DNA of 64,000 bases from Pseudomonas campi (GCF_013200955.2 NZ_CP053697.2:434001-498000), one strand, 5' to 3'. Positions 36,500 through 45,609 are shown, counted from the first letter of the stretch. A program made the numbers and translations. Notes: generated by a model from the sequence alone, not told the origin.

Positions 36500-37273
36500 A
36501 TGCTGATCCCGCTTGTCCAGCGTTATGCCCGTTCAGCCAGACTCGTTGGCCTGCTATCCACTGCGTGCGCGTTGTTCGCGCTGCTGCCGGCCGTGGCGCA
36601 GGAGTACCGCGTGGGGGTGGAGCAGGTCGATTACTACCCGATCTACTCGGTGGCCCCGCCGGACTACCAGTACCGGGGGTATGCCCGGGAGCTGCTGGAT
36701 CTGTTTGCCGCTCACGAGAACATTCGCCTGCAGTACGTGGCATTGCCCGTGCGCCGGCTTTATCACTCGTACCTGGCTGGGCAACTGGATCTGGTGTTTC
36801 CGGATAACCCGCGCTGGAGCCACGCCGCACTACCGGTAAATGCCATCCATTACTCGCAGCCGGTGATCAAGTTTCAGGACGCCATGCTGGTAAAGCCGGA
36901 GCGGCTGGGGCAGCCGCGTGCCAGCTTCCGCAAGCTGGGCTTCGTGCGCGGTTTTACCCCCTGGAAGTTCCAGGCCGAAATTGCCGCCGGGCAGGTGGAA
37001 ATCCATGAGGCGCCGAATCCGCAAGGACTGATCCACATGACCCTGGCCGGCTATATCGACGCGGCCAACATGGCGCAGCAGGTGGCGCACTATCACCTGG
37101 TCCGTCAGGGCCAGCCGACGGGGCTGGTGGTCGAGCCGGCACTGCTGCCGCTCAGCGACAGCTACTACCATCTGTCGAGCATCCGCCATCCCGAGCTGAT
37201 CCGGCGTTTCGATGCCTTCTTGCGCAGCGAAGCGCTGGCGGTTGCCGCGCTGCAGGCCAAGTACGGTCTGTAA
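36500..37273 (+). CDS. Periplasmic solute-binding protein (SBP family 3-like)
   Basis: 257 residues with a signal peptide (hydrophobic core about 15-30, ending AVA-QE). The mature protein has a type II binding-protein fold, with YRGYARELLDLFAAHENIRLQYV and PVRRLYHSYLAGQLDLVFPD matching the amino-acid/opine-type family. The ligand is not known and no permease or ATPase genes are nearby, so it may serve a sensor kinase. The ATG at 36500 gives the signal peptide; further upstream starts would add an unlikely extension. The ribosome site is weak. Confidence 0.75.
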   Translation: MLIPLVQRYARSARLVGLLSTACALFALLPAVAQEYRVGVEQVDYYPIYSVAPPDYQYRGYARELLDLFAAHENIRLQYVALPVRRLYHSYLAGQLDLVFPDNPRWSHAALPVNAIHYSQPVIKFQDAMLVKPERLGQPRASFRKLGFVRGFTPWKFQAEIAAGQVEIHEAPNPQGLIHMTLAGYIDAANMAQQVAHYHLVRQGQPTGLVVEPALLPLSDSYYHLSSIRHPELIRRFDAFLRSEALAVAALQAKYGL

Positions 37274-37279
37274 TACCGC

Positions 37280-38209
37280 TCAGCGCGTCATCTTCTTCAC
37301 GAACACCACGACGAACAGGGCCATGGTGAAGCTGCCGGCGAAGGCCTCCAAGGCGGCAATCGGGCGGGCCAGGCCGTGCGGTGTGATGTCGCCATAGCCC
37401 AGGGTGGTGAAGGTGACCACGCTGAAATACAGGCAGCCGGCCAGATCCGCCAGGTTGGCCAGCCAGCCGCGCTCCAGCGCCAGGCGCAGCGGCAGGTCAC
37501 CGTGGCGCACGCCGACCAGGAAGTAGAGCAGGCCGCAGACGAAGATCAGGCCCAGGGAAAACAGCACCACATTCAGCGGCTTCTCGCCGTAGCCGCTGAA
37601 CAGGTCGACCAGCCAGGACAGCAGGCGCTTGCCGGAGAAGCGCGGCATCTGCAGGCGGCGCATGACCATCTCGCGGTGGAAGAAGATCCCGGCCTGCTCG
37701 AACAGCCCGGCCTTCTCCAGGTGCAGGCGCAGGTTGCGGTAGGTTTCCTCGGCCTCCTCGAACAGCTGGCGGGCGGCGTCACTGTCGCCGGCACGCTGGC
37801 GTTCGCGGCCACGGCGCTCCTGCAGCAACTGGCGATCCCAGATCACATTGTCCAGGCGTGCACCGTCCAGGCGGATACCCAGCAGGTTGCAGTCGCGCAG
37901 GTCGGCGCAGTGCAGATTGGTGCCGCGCAGGTCGGCCTTCATCAGCGAGCTGCCACGCAGGTCTAGGGCAAACAGGTGGGCGTTCTGCAGATCGGCGCGG
38001 TACAGGTCGGTATCGTGTAGCTGGTAGCCGCTGCGACTGCCGTGGTTGACCAGGTCGATCCCCGCCAGCGCGGCGCGCTTGAGCTGGAAACCCCGCATCG
38101 GCTGGCCACTGCGCGCGCGGGCTTGCAGGGCGTCACCCAGGCTTTCGGCCAGGTGCGAGTCGGTTGCGCCATCGCGCCAGGCGTCGTCTTCGATCGGTTC
38201 CGCAGCCAT
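37280..38209 (-). CDS. Pentapeptide-repeat potassium channel
   Basis: 309 residues. An N-terminal stretch of pentapeptide repeats (about 68-122, e.g. ADLQNAHLFALDLRGSSLMKADLRG written in steps of five) is followed by a helical linker and a two-helix potassium channel with the selectivity filter TTLGYGD near residue 280. Pentapeptide repeats form a right-handed beta-helix and may sense something in the cytoplasm to gate the pore. The fusion has been seen in other proteobacteria as an ion channel with pentapeptide domain. The ATG follows aggattgcccc. Confidence 0.88.
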   Translation of the reverse strand: MAAEPIEDDAWRDGATDSHLAESLGDALQARARSGQPMRGFQLKRAALAGIDLVNHGSRSGYQLHDTDLYRADLQNAHLFALDLRGSSLMKADLRGTNLHCADLRDCNLLGIRLDGARLDNVIWDRQLLQERRGRERQRAGDSDAARQLFEEAEETYRNLRLHLEKAGLFEQAGIFFHREMVMRRLQMPRFSGKRLLSWLVDLFSGYGEKPLNVVLFSLGLIFVCGLLYFLVGVRHGDLPLRLALERGWLANLADLAGCLYFSVVTFTTLGYGDITPHGLARPIAALEAFAGSFTMALFVVVFVKKMTR

Positions 38210-38275
38210 GGGGCAATCCTCCGCTGTCTGCAGGCAAGCCTAGTTGCCCTGCGGACGAATGGCGGCTGCTCGGGC

Positions 38276-38302
38276 TAAAGAATCCTGCGCTACGGCCGAT
38301 GT
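38276..38302 (+). promoter_or_regulatory. Sigma-28 (FliA) promoter of the flagellin gene
   Basis: TAAA (38276-38279), a 15-base spacer and GCCGATGT (38295-38302) match the FliA consensus TAAA-N15-GCCGATAA, with the -10 core perfect in its first six positions. It lies about 70 bases before the flagellin ATG. Confidence 0.9.
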
Positions 38303-38372
38303 GCAGGTGTCAGCCCGAAATGGGTTGGCCGGCCTCGGCAAGGTAGCCGGCGCTGCTCAATGGACTGAATTT

Positions 38373-39857
38373 ATGGCGTTGACCCTCAGCAATGCTTCCT
38401 CGCTCGGCATTCAGCGCAGCCTGAGTGAGACGTCGCGTGCGCTGGATGTCTCGATGCAGCGACTGTCCGCCGGTTATCGGATCAACAGCGCCAAGGACGA
38501 TGCGGCCGGGCTGCAGATTGCCAACCGGCTGACCAGCCAGATCAGTGGCCTCGGTGTGGCCGTGCGCAACGCCAACGACGGCATTTCCCTGGCGCAGACC
38601 GCCGAGGGCGCGCTACAGCAGTCGACCACTATTCTCCAGCGCATGCGCGACCTGGCCCTGCAGGCGGCCAGCGGCTCGAATGGGCTCAGCGAACGCAGTG
38701 CCCTGCAGGAGGAAGTCGCGCAGCTGCAACAGGAGCTGACGCGCATCGCCGAGACCACCAGTTTCGCCGGGCGCAAGCTGCTCGACGGCAGCTTTGGCTC
38801 GCAGCTCTTCCAGGTCGGTGCCAACGCCTTCGAGACCATTGCCATTGGCCTCGGCAATTACCGCTCCGATACCCTTGGCAGCAACGTCCGCGACCTGGTC
38901 AATGGCACGCTCGGCGCCGCGACGGCGGATCAGCTCGGTGGCTTGCTGGAACAGGCCGGCACGTTGGCGGACAACGATGTCAGCAGCGAGCTGACTATTG
39001 CCGGCCGCGGCACGGCGACCTTCGATGTGGCCGGCTCGGCCAGCCAGGTGGCCCGGGCGATCAACCGGCAGAGTGAAACCACCGGCGTCACGGCCGATGC
39101 GCGAACGGTGCTGCAGCTGACATTCAGCGCCGACGACATCTACTCCTTCGAGCTGTATGGCCGCAACAGCGAGGCGGTAAGCATCCACGCCGAGGTCGAG
39201 GACGGTGATCTCGGCCTGATGGCCGAGGCGATCAACGCCCGGGCGACCACCACGGGCATCAGTGCGCGAGTCGAGGGCGACAAGCTGTGGCTGACCAGCG
39301 AGTCCGGTGACGACATCGCCATTGAGTCCTTCCTGTCGAATGCCACGGGCACCGCGCAAGCGCAGAACTTCGACTACCAAGGGCTCGAGGAACTGACGGT
39401 GGCGCTGGCGACCCTGGACGACGATTCGGCGCTGCGGGCCATTGGCGTGGTGCGTCTCACCAGTGCTGTGGCCTTCTCCAGCCAGGCCGCTGCGGCCACC
39501 CTCGACGGCAGTGTGACGTCGAATACCAGCAGCCTGGAGACGGTCGACGAACTGGATCTGCTGACGGATATCGGCGCGCAGATCGCCATCGGCGTGATCG
39601 ACGGCGCGCTGATTGGCATCGACAGTAGCCGCGCCAATCTGGGGGCGATACAGAATCGCCTCGAATACACCATCGCCAACCTGGAGAACGTCGCGGAAAA
39701 CCTCTCGGCGGCGCGCAGTCGCATCCGCGATACCGACTATGCGGCGGAAGTCTCGATTCTGGTCAAGAACCAGATCCTGCAGCAGGCCGCGACGGCCCTG
39801 CTGGCCCAGGCCAACCAGCGGCCGCAGGCCATTCTGAGCTTGCTGCAAGGACTCTGA
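38373..39857 (+). CDS. Flagellin, orphan copy
   Basis: 494 residues. The conserved N-terminus ([21 protein letters not shown], then [24 protein letters not shown]) and C-terminus ([24 protein letters not shown] and ending LSLLQGL) are those of flagellin; the middle (about 170-400) is variable and partly resembles the D2/D3 outer domains. It stands far from any other flagellar genes in the window. The FliA promoter supports co-regulation with the flagellum. It may be a minor flagellin. Confidence 0.93.
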   Translation: MALTLSNASSLGIQRSLSETSRALDVSMQRLSAGYRINSAKDDAAGLQIANRLTSQISGLGVAVRNANDGISLAQTAEGALQQSTTILQRMRDLALQAASGSNGLSERSALQEEVAQLQQELTRIAETTSFAGRKLLDGSFGSQLFQVGANAFETIAIGLGNYRSDTLGSNVRDLVNGTLGAATADQLGGLLEQAGTLADNDVSSELTIAGRGTATFDVAGSASQVARAINRQSETTGVTADARTVLQLTFSADDIYSFELYGRNSEAVSIHAEVEDGDLGLMAEAINARATTTGISARVEGDKLWLTSESGDDIAIESFLSNATGTAQAQNFDYQGLEELTVALATLDDDSALRAIGVVRLTSAVAFSSQAAAATLDGSVTSNTSSLETVDELDLLTDIGAQIAIGVIDGALIGIDSSRANLGAIQNRLEYTIANLENVAENLSAARSRIRDTDYAAEVSILVKNQILQQAATALLAQANQRPQAILSLLQGL

Positions 39858-39874
39858 ACGGTTCTCTAGCCGCA

Positions 39875-39975
39875 CACAGCGCATAGGCGTCGATGAGCTT
39901 GTACAGGAAGCTACGTACGCCGTCATTCAGGCTGGCCCTGCTCGTCGAAGAAGCTACCGGCGCCGCCCAGCTAGG
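39875..39975 (-). pseudogene. Decayed copy of the 3' end of the FMN reductase gene
   Basis: The stretch 39875-39975 matches 40945-41045 (the end of the reductase gene at 40921-41481) at about 80 percent of positions by eye. A one-base insertion breaks the frame and the Glu/Gln/His codons at the end are lost. It encodes no useful protein. Confidence 0.8.
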
Positions 39976-40006
39976 CTCGCGGGCTCTTGCTGCGGTGAAC
40001 GTCAGC

Positions 40007-40783
40007 CTAGTTGGGCGCAGCGGTAGTGCTGGACTGCTGTGGATGCAGGGTGGACAGCCCGCTCCTGGGTGTGTCTGATGAAAACCAGGCTGTCGGGATG
40101 GCGCAGACTGTCCCCTGGCAGGGGAAGGGCAGCCGGTTTTCCGCCGGGCCGTCGAGCAGTTGGTAGTGATACCAGGGCAGCAGGCCACGGCGCAGCGACA
40201 GGGTGTGGCAGGCACTGCTGTCGAAGGAGTAATAGGACAGCGCCTGGTTGTCGCCGTAGCGCAGCTGGTACTGCATGTAGGTGAAACCCTGTGTGGAGCT
40301 GTGGCGACTATGGATGGGGCCGCTGAATTCGGAGTTGCCCACGCAGTTGCTCACGGCTTCGCGGTGTACTTCCCCGGCCAGTTGCGCGTCGATGAACAGC
40401 AGCACGATCATCCCCATCAGAATGCGTGAAGCGTTGTGGGCGAAGAAGCGTAAGCGTGGGTGATCGAAGTGGGGCAGCAGGCAGAACACCAGGTAGCTGA
40501 CAATCACCAGCCCACAGCCGAACTCACCCATGATGAAGTGATAGTTGAGCCAGTGCAGCAGGCGGGTGTCGTTCTGGCCGTCGACAATGACCACTCCCAG
40601 CAGGGGGATCAGCAGGAAGTTGCTGGCCACCCCGTCCTTGCCGCCACGCAGGCCGAGCCAGAGCAATTTGCCGAGGCCGTAGACGAAGATGCCGAAGAGC
40701 ATGAACGGCAGCAGCGGTATGCCCAGAAAACCCGGTATGACCCAGACCTTGTCGCTGTCTGGTGCATTGTTTCCCTGTGGCAT
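40007..40783 (-). CDS. Conserved membrane protein, unknown function
   Basis: 258 residues with four membrane helices in the first 150 residues (PGFLGIPLLPFMLFGIFVYGL, LLIPLLGVVIVDG, a GCGLVIVSYLVFCLL segment and ILMGMIVLLFIDAQL), then a periplasmic tail of about 110 residues with two Cys pairs. The ATG at 40783 has gggag 8 bases upstream. No family was recognised. It lies between the reductase gene and the decayed copy of its 3' end, so it appears to have moved with that duplication or been inserted next to it. Confidence 0.6.
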   Translation of the reverse strand: MPQGNNAPDSDKVWVIPGFLGIPLLPFMLFGIFVYGLGKLLWLGLRGGKDGVASNFLLIPLLGVVIVDGQNDTRLLHWLNYHFIMGEFGCGLVIVSYLVFCLLPHFDHPRLRFFAHNASRILMGMIVLLFIDAQLAGEVHREAVSNCVGNSEFSGPIHSRHSSTQGFTYMQYQLRYGDNQALSYYSFDSSACHTLSLRRGLLPWYHYQLLDGPAENRLPFPCQGTVCAIPTAWFSSDTPRSGLSTLHPQQSSTTAAPN

Positions 40784-40920
40784 GCTGGCACTCCCTGTCC
40801 CTGACGGGCGCCGCTGGCGGATGCAGCAGGCGCGGCCGGCGATTGTAGGGCAAGCCGGTAGCCGGCAGAGCGACTCAGGTGGCAGCTTTGCCCTTTGACC
40901 GGCTCGGTCGCTGGTGCGGA

Positions 40921-41481
40921 TCAGACCTGCACATGGCGCTCCACCCACAGCGCATAGGCGTCGATAAATTTCTGCAGGAAGCCACGCACGCCATCGTTGA
41001 GCTTGCCCTGCTCGTCGAAGAAGCTGCCGGCGCCGCCCAGGTAGGCTTCCGGCTGCTGCAGCACCGGCACGTCGAGAAATACCAGGGACTGACGCAGGTG
41101 GTGGTTGGCGCCAAAGCCGCCGACCGCGCCCGGCGAGGCGCTGAGCACGGCCCCCGGTTTGCCGCTGAACACGCTCTGGCCATAGGGCCGCGAGCCGACA
41201 TCGATGGCGTTCTTCAGCGGCGCTGGCACCGAGCGGTTGTATTCCGGGGTGACGAACAGCAGCGCATCGGCGCTGTTCACCTGCTGGCGGAAGCGGGTGT
41301 AGGGCAACGGTGGCGGGCTGACGTCGATGTCTTCGTTGTACAGCGGCAAGTCGCCGATCTCGACGATGTTCAGCTGCAGCGAAGGCGGTGCCAGTTCGGC
41401 CAGGGCCATGGCCAGCTTGCGATTGATCGAGGCCTTGCGCAGGCTGCCGACGAGGACGGCGACCTTGTATAGCGTGCTCAT
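40921..41481 (-). CDS. NAD(P)H-dependent FMN reductase
   Basis: 186 residues of flavodoxin-like fold. GSLRKASINRKLA binds the FMN phosphate and PEYNRSVPAPLKNAID is a conserved motif of the ChrR/YieF and azoreductase group. Such enzymes reduce quinones, flavins or chromate with NAD(P)H and help against oxidative stress. The ribosome site is weak. The gene has a decayed duplicate of its last 100 bases at 39875. Confidence 0.9.
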   Translation of the reverse strand: MSTLYKVAVLVGSLRKASINRKLAMALAELAPPSLQLNIVEIGDLPLYNEDIDVSPPPLPYTRFRQQVNSADALLFVTPEYNRSVPAPLKNAIDVGSRPYGQSVFSGKPGAVLSASPGAVGGFGANHHLRQSLVFLDVPVLQQPEAYLGGAGSFFDEQGKLNDGVRGFLQKFIDAYALWVERHVQV

Positions 41482-41636
41482 GGGGTTTTCTCGCGGCTAG
41501 TGGGTTGAGCAGGAACTATAGACGCGCCAGTTCAAGGCCCATCTGCCACTGACGTATTGGCAACGCCCAGGGCTATGGCTACTCTGCAGCGGCCGGCGGA
41601 GTTTGCCGGCGTCAACCACTCCTCAAGGATGAAACC

Positions 41637-42674
41637 ATGCAGACAAAGCAACTGCTTGCTTGTGCATCGCTGTGCCTCGCCAGTTCCCTCGCTCATTCGG
41701 CCGTTCTCTACGACGTCAACTTCCCTTCGCCACCGCATGTCGATGGCCAGCCGATCCTCATTGACGGTACACCCAATACACCGTCGCGGCAGAACATGGG
41801 GTCGGTGCAGATGGTCAGCAACTTTGCCGGCCAGCCGGGCAACTGGGGGGTGTTCAACCAGCCCAGTTGCGGCGCTTCCTATGACCAGATCGAGTTTTTT
41901 CTGCCGGCAGGGCAGCAGAAAATTTATCTGAGCTACGACGTACAGACGTCCTCATTGAATAACAGCGATAGCGCTTTCAGCATTTCGCTGGATAGCAAGG
42001 ACTATGGCGCTCGTTCGTTGAACTTCCATGGCGGCGGGAACGACATCTATCTGTTTAATGTCGGAGGCAAAAGCAGCCGCTTTGGCTATTTCACCGATCA
42101 GCAGCTCTACCAGATCACTATCCATGGCGATGTCGCCAAGAACCTGCTGACCATCGCTATCAATGGCAACCAGGTTCACAGCAGCACTTTGGGTAGCACA
42201 ACGCTGACTGGTATCCGCATGACCATGTCGCCCTGGACTGGCGCGGCAGATCAGTGCTCTCAAGCAACCGCTGCCGTCAGCAATATCAAGATCTACGAAG
42301 ACCCCGCCGATCTGCAGGGGCCACCGCCGGAACCCATGCTGGGCCTGGAACTCAAACTACGCCCCGGCACGACCGATGTGCTGCCCGCCAGCGGTGGCTA
42401 TATCCGCCACAGTCGGACCCTGTTCAACCGCAGTGCCAACGATCTGAGCCTCAGCTACTGGATCACCACTGAACTGCCCGACGGCACCAGCTATCCGCTG
42501 CTCTCGCCGCGCACCGTGCAGGTTCCTGCGGGCTCGAGCTTCTCCGAGCTGAAGAACTTCCTGATCCCGGCCTGGTTGCCTGCCGGTGGCTACAAGGCGC
42601 GCCTGGTGGTGGCCGATGAGGCCAGTGGCGAGCGGATCTATGCGGACCTGAACTTCAGCAAGCGCGCCGAATAA
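41637..42674 (+). CDS. Secreted two-domain protein, unknown function
   Basis: 345 residues with a signal peptide ending AHS-AV. The N-terminal 215 residues have the make-up of a jelly-roll or concanavalin-like lectin domain (with GNWGVFNQP and alternating beta strands); the C-terminal 120 residues resemble an Ig-like fold (SRTLFNRSANDLSLSYWITTELPD). The ATG follows aagga. It is of lower GC than its neighbours in the first half. A carbohydrate-binding or adhesion role is possible but not shown. Confidence 0.6.
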   Translation: MQTKQLLACASLCLASSLAHSAVLYDVNFPSPPHVDGQPILIDGTPNTPSRQNMGSVQMVSNFAGQPGNWGVFNQPSCGASYDQIEFFLPAGQQKIYLSYDVQTSSLNNSDSAFSISLDSKDYGARSLNFHGGGNDIYLFNVGGKSSRFGYFTDQQLYQITIHGDVAKNLLTIAINGNQVHSSTLGSTTLTGIRMTMSPWTGAADQCSQATAAVSNIKIYEDPADLQGPPPEPMLGLELKLRPGTTDVLPASGGYIRHSRTLFNRSANDLSLSYWITTELPDGTSYPLLSPRTVQVPAGSSFSELKNFLIPAWLPAGGYKARLVVADEASGERIYADLNFSKRAE

Positions 42675-42887
42675 GGCGCACAAGGGCATCGGCAGTGCCG
42701 CCGGTGCCCTTGACCCCTGGCACAAATGCGCAGAAATTGACCAGGTGTCGGCGCAATGCTGACCGGTCGAACAACAGTCATCAACGGGTTGCATGCTGAC
42801 CCGGACAACAACAGATTCCTTGTTTTGCCAGTTGCTGCCCAGCGCACCGGCGGCCTGTCGCTGCCGGAAAACCCTGAGGACACCGCA

Positions 42888-43079
42888 ATGGATAGGTTTC
42901 AGTCGTTTGACCCGCGTTACCAGTTGGAGGCCGAAGAGGCCCTGGATGAGTTGATCCTGGAGGATGTGCCCGGCCGGGTGCTGATCCACGAGGAAATCCA
43001 GTTGACCCTGCAGGCCATCGAGCGCCTGGCCGGACAGCTACGTCAGCGAACGCCGCCGGGGCGTCAGCCCAGGTTCTGA
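42888..43079 (+). CDS. Small acidic protein, unknown
   Basis: 63 residues, Glu/Asp-rich, mostly helical (MDRFQSFDPRYQLEAEEAL). The ATG has tgagga 7 bases upstream. No family was recognised. The stretch 42675-42887 upstream holds no other feature I could support. Confidence 0.5.
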   Translation: MDRFQSFDPRYQLEAEEALDELILEDVPGRVLIHEEIQLTLQAIERLAGQLRQRTPPGRQPRF

Positions 43080-43121
43080 CGGCGGGCGCTCTACACCGGT
43101 AGAAGCCTGTTTACGATAGCC

Positions 43122-43186
43122 CGTAGGGTGCGCTGTGCGCACCGGAAGCCCCAGCGGGGACTGAGGTGCGCGCGGCGCACCCTACG
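43122..43186. repeat. Intergenic palindromic repeat, gtagggtgcgc family
   Basis: cgtagggtgcgctgtgcgcacc at one end and ggtgcgcgcggcgcaccctacg at the other, with a short inner part. It is preceded by cctgtttacgat, which also forms the ends of the element at 43732. Confidence 0.75.
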
Positions 43187-43258
43187 GCAGGGCGTCCAGG
43201 TTCAAACCTGGGCAGCCCTGTTCCTCGTGCGCGCGGGGACAAGATCGGCAACCGGCGC

Positions 43259-43690
43259 TTAGCGCAGGATCATGCAGGTGGCGGTGCCGTAGGCGTAGAG
43301 GGTGCCGTCAGCGTCACGAATGCTGCCTTCGGAAATGACCAGGCGCGAGCTGACATTGATCACCTTGCCTTCGGCGCGCAGCGTGCGGTTGAAGGGGATG
43401 GCCTTGCTCATCTTTACGTTCAGCTCGATGGTGCCGTAGCTCTCGCCGGCGCCCAGGGCGGTGTGGGTGGCGCAGCCGGTCACCGAGTCCAGCACGGTGG
43501 CGGCAAAACCGCCGTGTACGCCACCCAGCGGGTTGGTGTGGCGCTCATCGGCGGTGACGGCGAAGACCACGCGGTTGGCCTCCACCGTCTCGACTTCCAT
43601 GGGCATGGTCTTGGCAATGCCAGGCTTGGGGAAGTGCCCGGCGGCGAAGGCTTGCATGATTTCCAGGCCGGTCATCTGTTGCGGGTTCAT
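43259..43690 (-). CDS. PaaI family hotdog-fold thioesterase
   Basis: 143 residues with the hotdog-fold signature GGVHGGFAATVLDSVTGCA, including the HGG loop and Asp used for thioester hydrolysis. Members cleave acyl- or phenylacetyl-CoA type esters. The ATG follows aaagga. The substrate is unknown and no phenylacetate genes are nearby. Confidence 0.88.
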   Translation of the reverse strand: MNPQQMTGLEIMQAFAAGHFPKPGIAKTMPMEVETVEANRVVFAVTADERHTNPLGGVHGGFAATVLDSVTGCATHTALGAGESYGTIELNVKMSKAIPFNRTLRAEGKVINVSSRLVISEGSIRDADGTLYAYGTATCMILR

Positions 43691-43731
43691 CAGTATTTTC
43701 CTTTAGGAATGGTTTGCTGCTCTTGGCGATC

Positions 43732-43958
43732 AGAATCTGTTTACGATCTTCTGAATTAGAGCCAGACAAGGCGCTACGTTAGTAACAGCCTCTGGCTGAT
43801 CAAAACGCCGAGGAAGCGCAGTTTACGAGCTGTAAATGAGCATGACTCGCTCCGCTCGCCCCTTCGGGGCCGCACTGAAGTGCGTTAGCCGCAAGCGGCT
43901 TGCCGAGGCCGTTTTTAACGCGGTATGGCCGCGAGTCAGGAGATCGTAAGCAGGTTCT
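43732..43958. mobile_element. MITE-like element with 18-bp inverted ends
   Basis: About 227 bases bounded by agaatctgtttacgatct (43732-43749) and agatcgtaagcaggttct (43941-43958), inverse complements at 16 of 18 positions. The interior has several stem-loops, no ORF, and shares its core with copy A at 28171-28247. The right end meets the stop codon of the alpha/beta hydrolase gene. This has the form of a non-autonomous transposable element; no transposase gene is present in the window. Confidence 0.7.
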
Positions 43959-44845
43959 CAGGCGGCGCGGCGATTGGTTTGCAGCTGTTCGAACCAGCCC
44001 AGCGCCTCGTCCCACAGCGGCGTGGCGCTGCTGCGGAAGTAGCCCATATGGCCAATGGCGCCGAGGCCTTCGGCCTGGGAGTCGATGGTGCGGGCCTGGT
44101 AGGGCGCGGTGCTGTAGGCGGCCATGAAGGCATCACGCGAGCTGGGTGGCGCCCACAGGTCGTCGAGGGTGTTGGCGGCGACGATCGGCGTGCGCACGTT
44201 GGCGAACTGGGCGGCCAGATGGCCCTGTTCGGGGTCGTCGAAGAAATAGCGCGGGTAGCGGCACCAGCGTTTCCACTGCTGGTACACGCCCAGCGGCAGG
44301 TCTTCGCCCATGCCCAGCTTGCTCCAGGCCAGGTAGCCCTTGCGCAGGACGATCAGCGGGCCGACCAGGTTCCACATCAGCTGCACGCGGGCGCGCTCCA
44401 GCGGCGGCATCCAGCCGTGCCAGCCGGCACCGGTGCCGAAGGTGTAGAAACCGGCGACCCGCTCGTGCCCCGGCAGCAGGCCGAAGGCATGGCCGCCGAA
44501 GGAGTGGCCGACCATGTAGGTCGGCAGGTCGTCGCCGTGCAGGTGGTCGAGGGCGGCGGCCAGGTCATGGGTGGCCCAGTCCAGGTAGCGCATATCGAAG
44601 CCGCGCAGCTGCGCCGGCTTGGACTGGCCGATGCCGCGATAGTCCAGGCTCAGGGTGCTGTAGCCGCGCTGCGCGGCATATTCGGCGAAGCGTCGGTAGA
44701 AGCCCTGCGGCACGCCGGTGGCACCGCCGATCAACAGGCGCGCGCGCGGCTGCGGCGCATGGTACAGGGTGGCGCGCAGCGGATAGCCGTCGCGGGCGCT
44801 TAGCTGCAGTTCTTCGCGGCGGATGGTGGAGTTTTCACTGGTCAT
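43958..44845 (-). CDS. Alpha/beta hydrolase
   Basis: 295 residues. VGHSFGGHAFG contains the nucleophile Ser and YRGIGQS precedes it; the family is the serine hydrolase type (UCP037442-like) of unknown substrate. The ATG at 44845 overlaps the end of the TetR gene by 11 bases, so the two are one unit. Its stop codon is touched by the right end of the MITE-like element. Confidence 0.85.
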   Translation of the reverse strand: MTSENSTIRREELQLSARDGYPLRATLYHAPQPRARLLIGGATGVPQGFYRRFAEYAAQRGYSTLSLDYRGIGQSKPAQLRGFDMRYLDWATHDLAAALDHLHGDDLPTYMVGHSFGGHAFGLLPGHERVAGFYTFGTGAGWHGWMPPLERARVQLMWNLVGPLIVLRKGYLAWSKLGMGEDLPLGVYQQWKRWCRYPRYFFDDPEQGHLAAQFANVRTPIVAANTLDDLWAPPSSRDAFMAAYSTAPYQARTIDSQAEGLGAIGHMGYFRSSATPLWDEALGWFEQLQTNRRAA

Positions 44846-45434
44846 GGCGGGTCTCCCGCGGGTAGTCACGCAGTAGCTGGAAAAGCGCCGCGCTGGCGCG
44901 TTGCAAGGGCTCGCCGCTACCGGCCACACGGGCCTGCAACAAGCCGCCTTCATAGAGCGAGATGAACAGATGGGCGAAGCTGTCGGCGCTGTCGGTGTTG
45001 AAGCCGACGCCCTGCAGTTGGGTCGTCAGGGTCTGGCGCAGACGGCTGAAACAGGCGGCCAGGGCGGCGCGGATCTCGACATCCTCCGGGCCGCTTTCCA
45101 GGGCCACGGTGGCCAGCGGGCAGCCGCGCTCGAAGCGACTGCCTTCCAGTTGCTGCAGGGTGTTGTCGAGCCAGCGCTGCATGGCCCGCAGGGGGTCCGG
45201 ATGCTCGCGGAACAGCTGAGCGAAGAAGCTATCGGTGCGCTGGCCGATGTACTCGATGGCGGCCACCGCCAGCTCGCTCTTGCCGCCGGGGAAGTGGTGA
45301 TAAAGGCTGCCCTTGGGCGCCTGGGCCTGGGCCAGCAGTTCGTTCAGGCCGGCACCATGCAGCCCCTTGCGTTGCAGGGTATCGGCCATGGTGGCGATCA
45401 GTTTGTCGCGGGTGCTGAGGTTGTGTGCGTTCAT
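44835..45434 (-). CDS. TetR/AcrR family repressor, NemR-like
   Basis: 199 residues with an N-terminal helix-turn-helix (GLNELLAQAQAPKGSLYHHF) and a C-terminal CPLATVALESG region as in NemR/AcuR. The site TAGACCGGTCGGTCTA just upstream fits the NemR box TAGACC-N4-GGTCTA. NemR senses electrophiles and chlorine oxidants through a Cys; a Cys is present in this protein near the CPL motif. The hydrolase gene downstream would be its target. Confidence 0.85.
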   Translation of the reverse strand: MNAHNLSTRDKLIATMADTLQRKGLHGAGLNELLAQAQAPKGSLYHHFPGGKSELAVAAIEYIGQRTDSFFAQLFREHPDPLRAMQRWLDNTLQQLEGSRFERGCPLATVALESGPEDVEIRAALAACFSRLRQTLTTQLQGVGFNTDSADSFAHLFISLYEGGLLQARVAGSGEPLQRASAALFQLLRDYPRETRHDQ

Positions 45435-45445
45435 GACGCTATATG

Positions 45446-45461
45446 TAGACCGGTCGGTCTA
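45446..45461. promoter_or_regulatory. TetR-family operator
   Basis: TAGACCGGTCGGTCTA is a near-perfect 16-bp palindrome 12 bases upstream of the TetR ATG and matches TAGACC-N4-GGTCTA. It indicates autoregulation. Confidence 0.85.
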
Positions 45462-45535
45462 GCGATGAAAAGCGTCAAATACGCCGATTCAGCGGGCGAA
45501 TCGGTCGCGATCAGCCCTGCGTGGAGCTCGTCGCT

Positions 45536-45609
45536 CGTAGGGTGGATGACACTTTTTTCATCCACCACGGCGCCGCTCGGTGGATCGATGGAGCGCGATC
45601 CACCCTACA
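45536..45609. repeat. Intergenic palindromic repeat, gtagggtgga family
   Basis: cgtagggtggatgacac...tcatccacc and then a second arm ending in gatccaccctac. It belongs to the family at 23119 and 48877. Confidence 0.7.
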
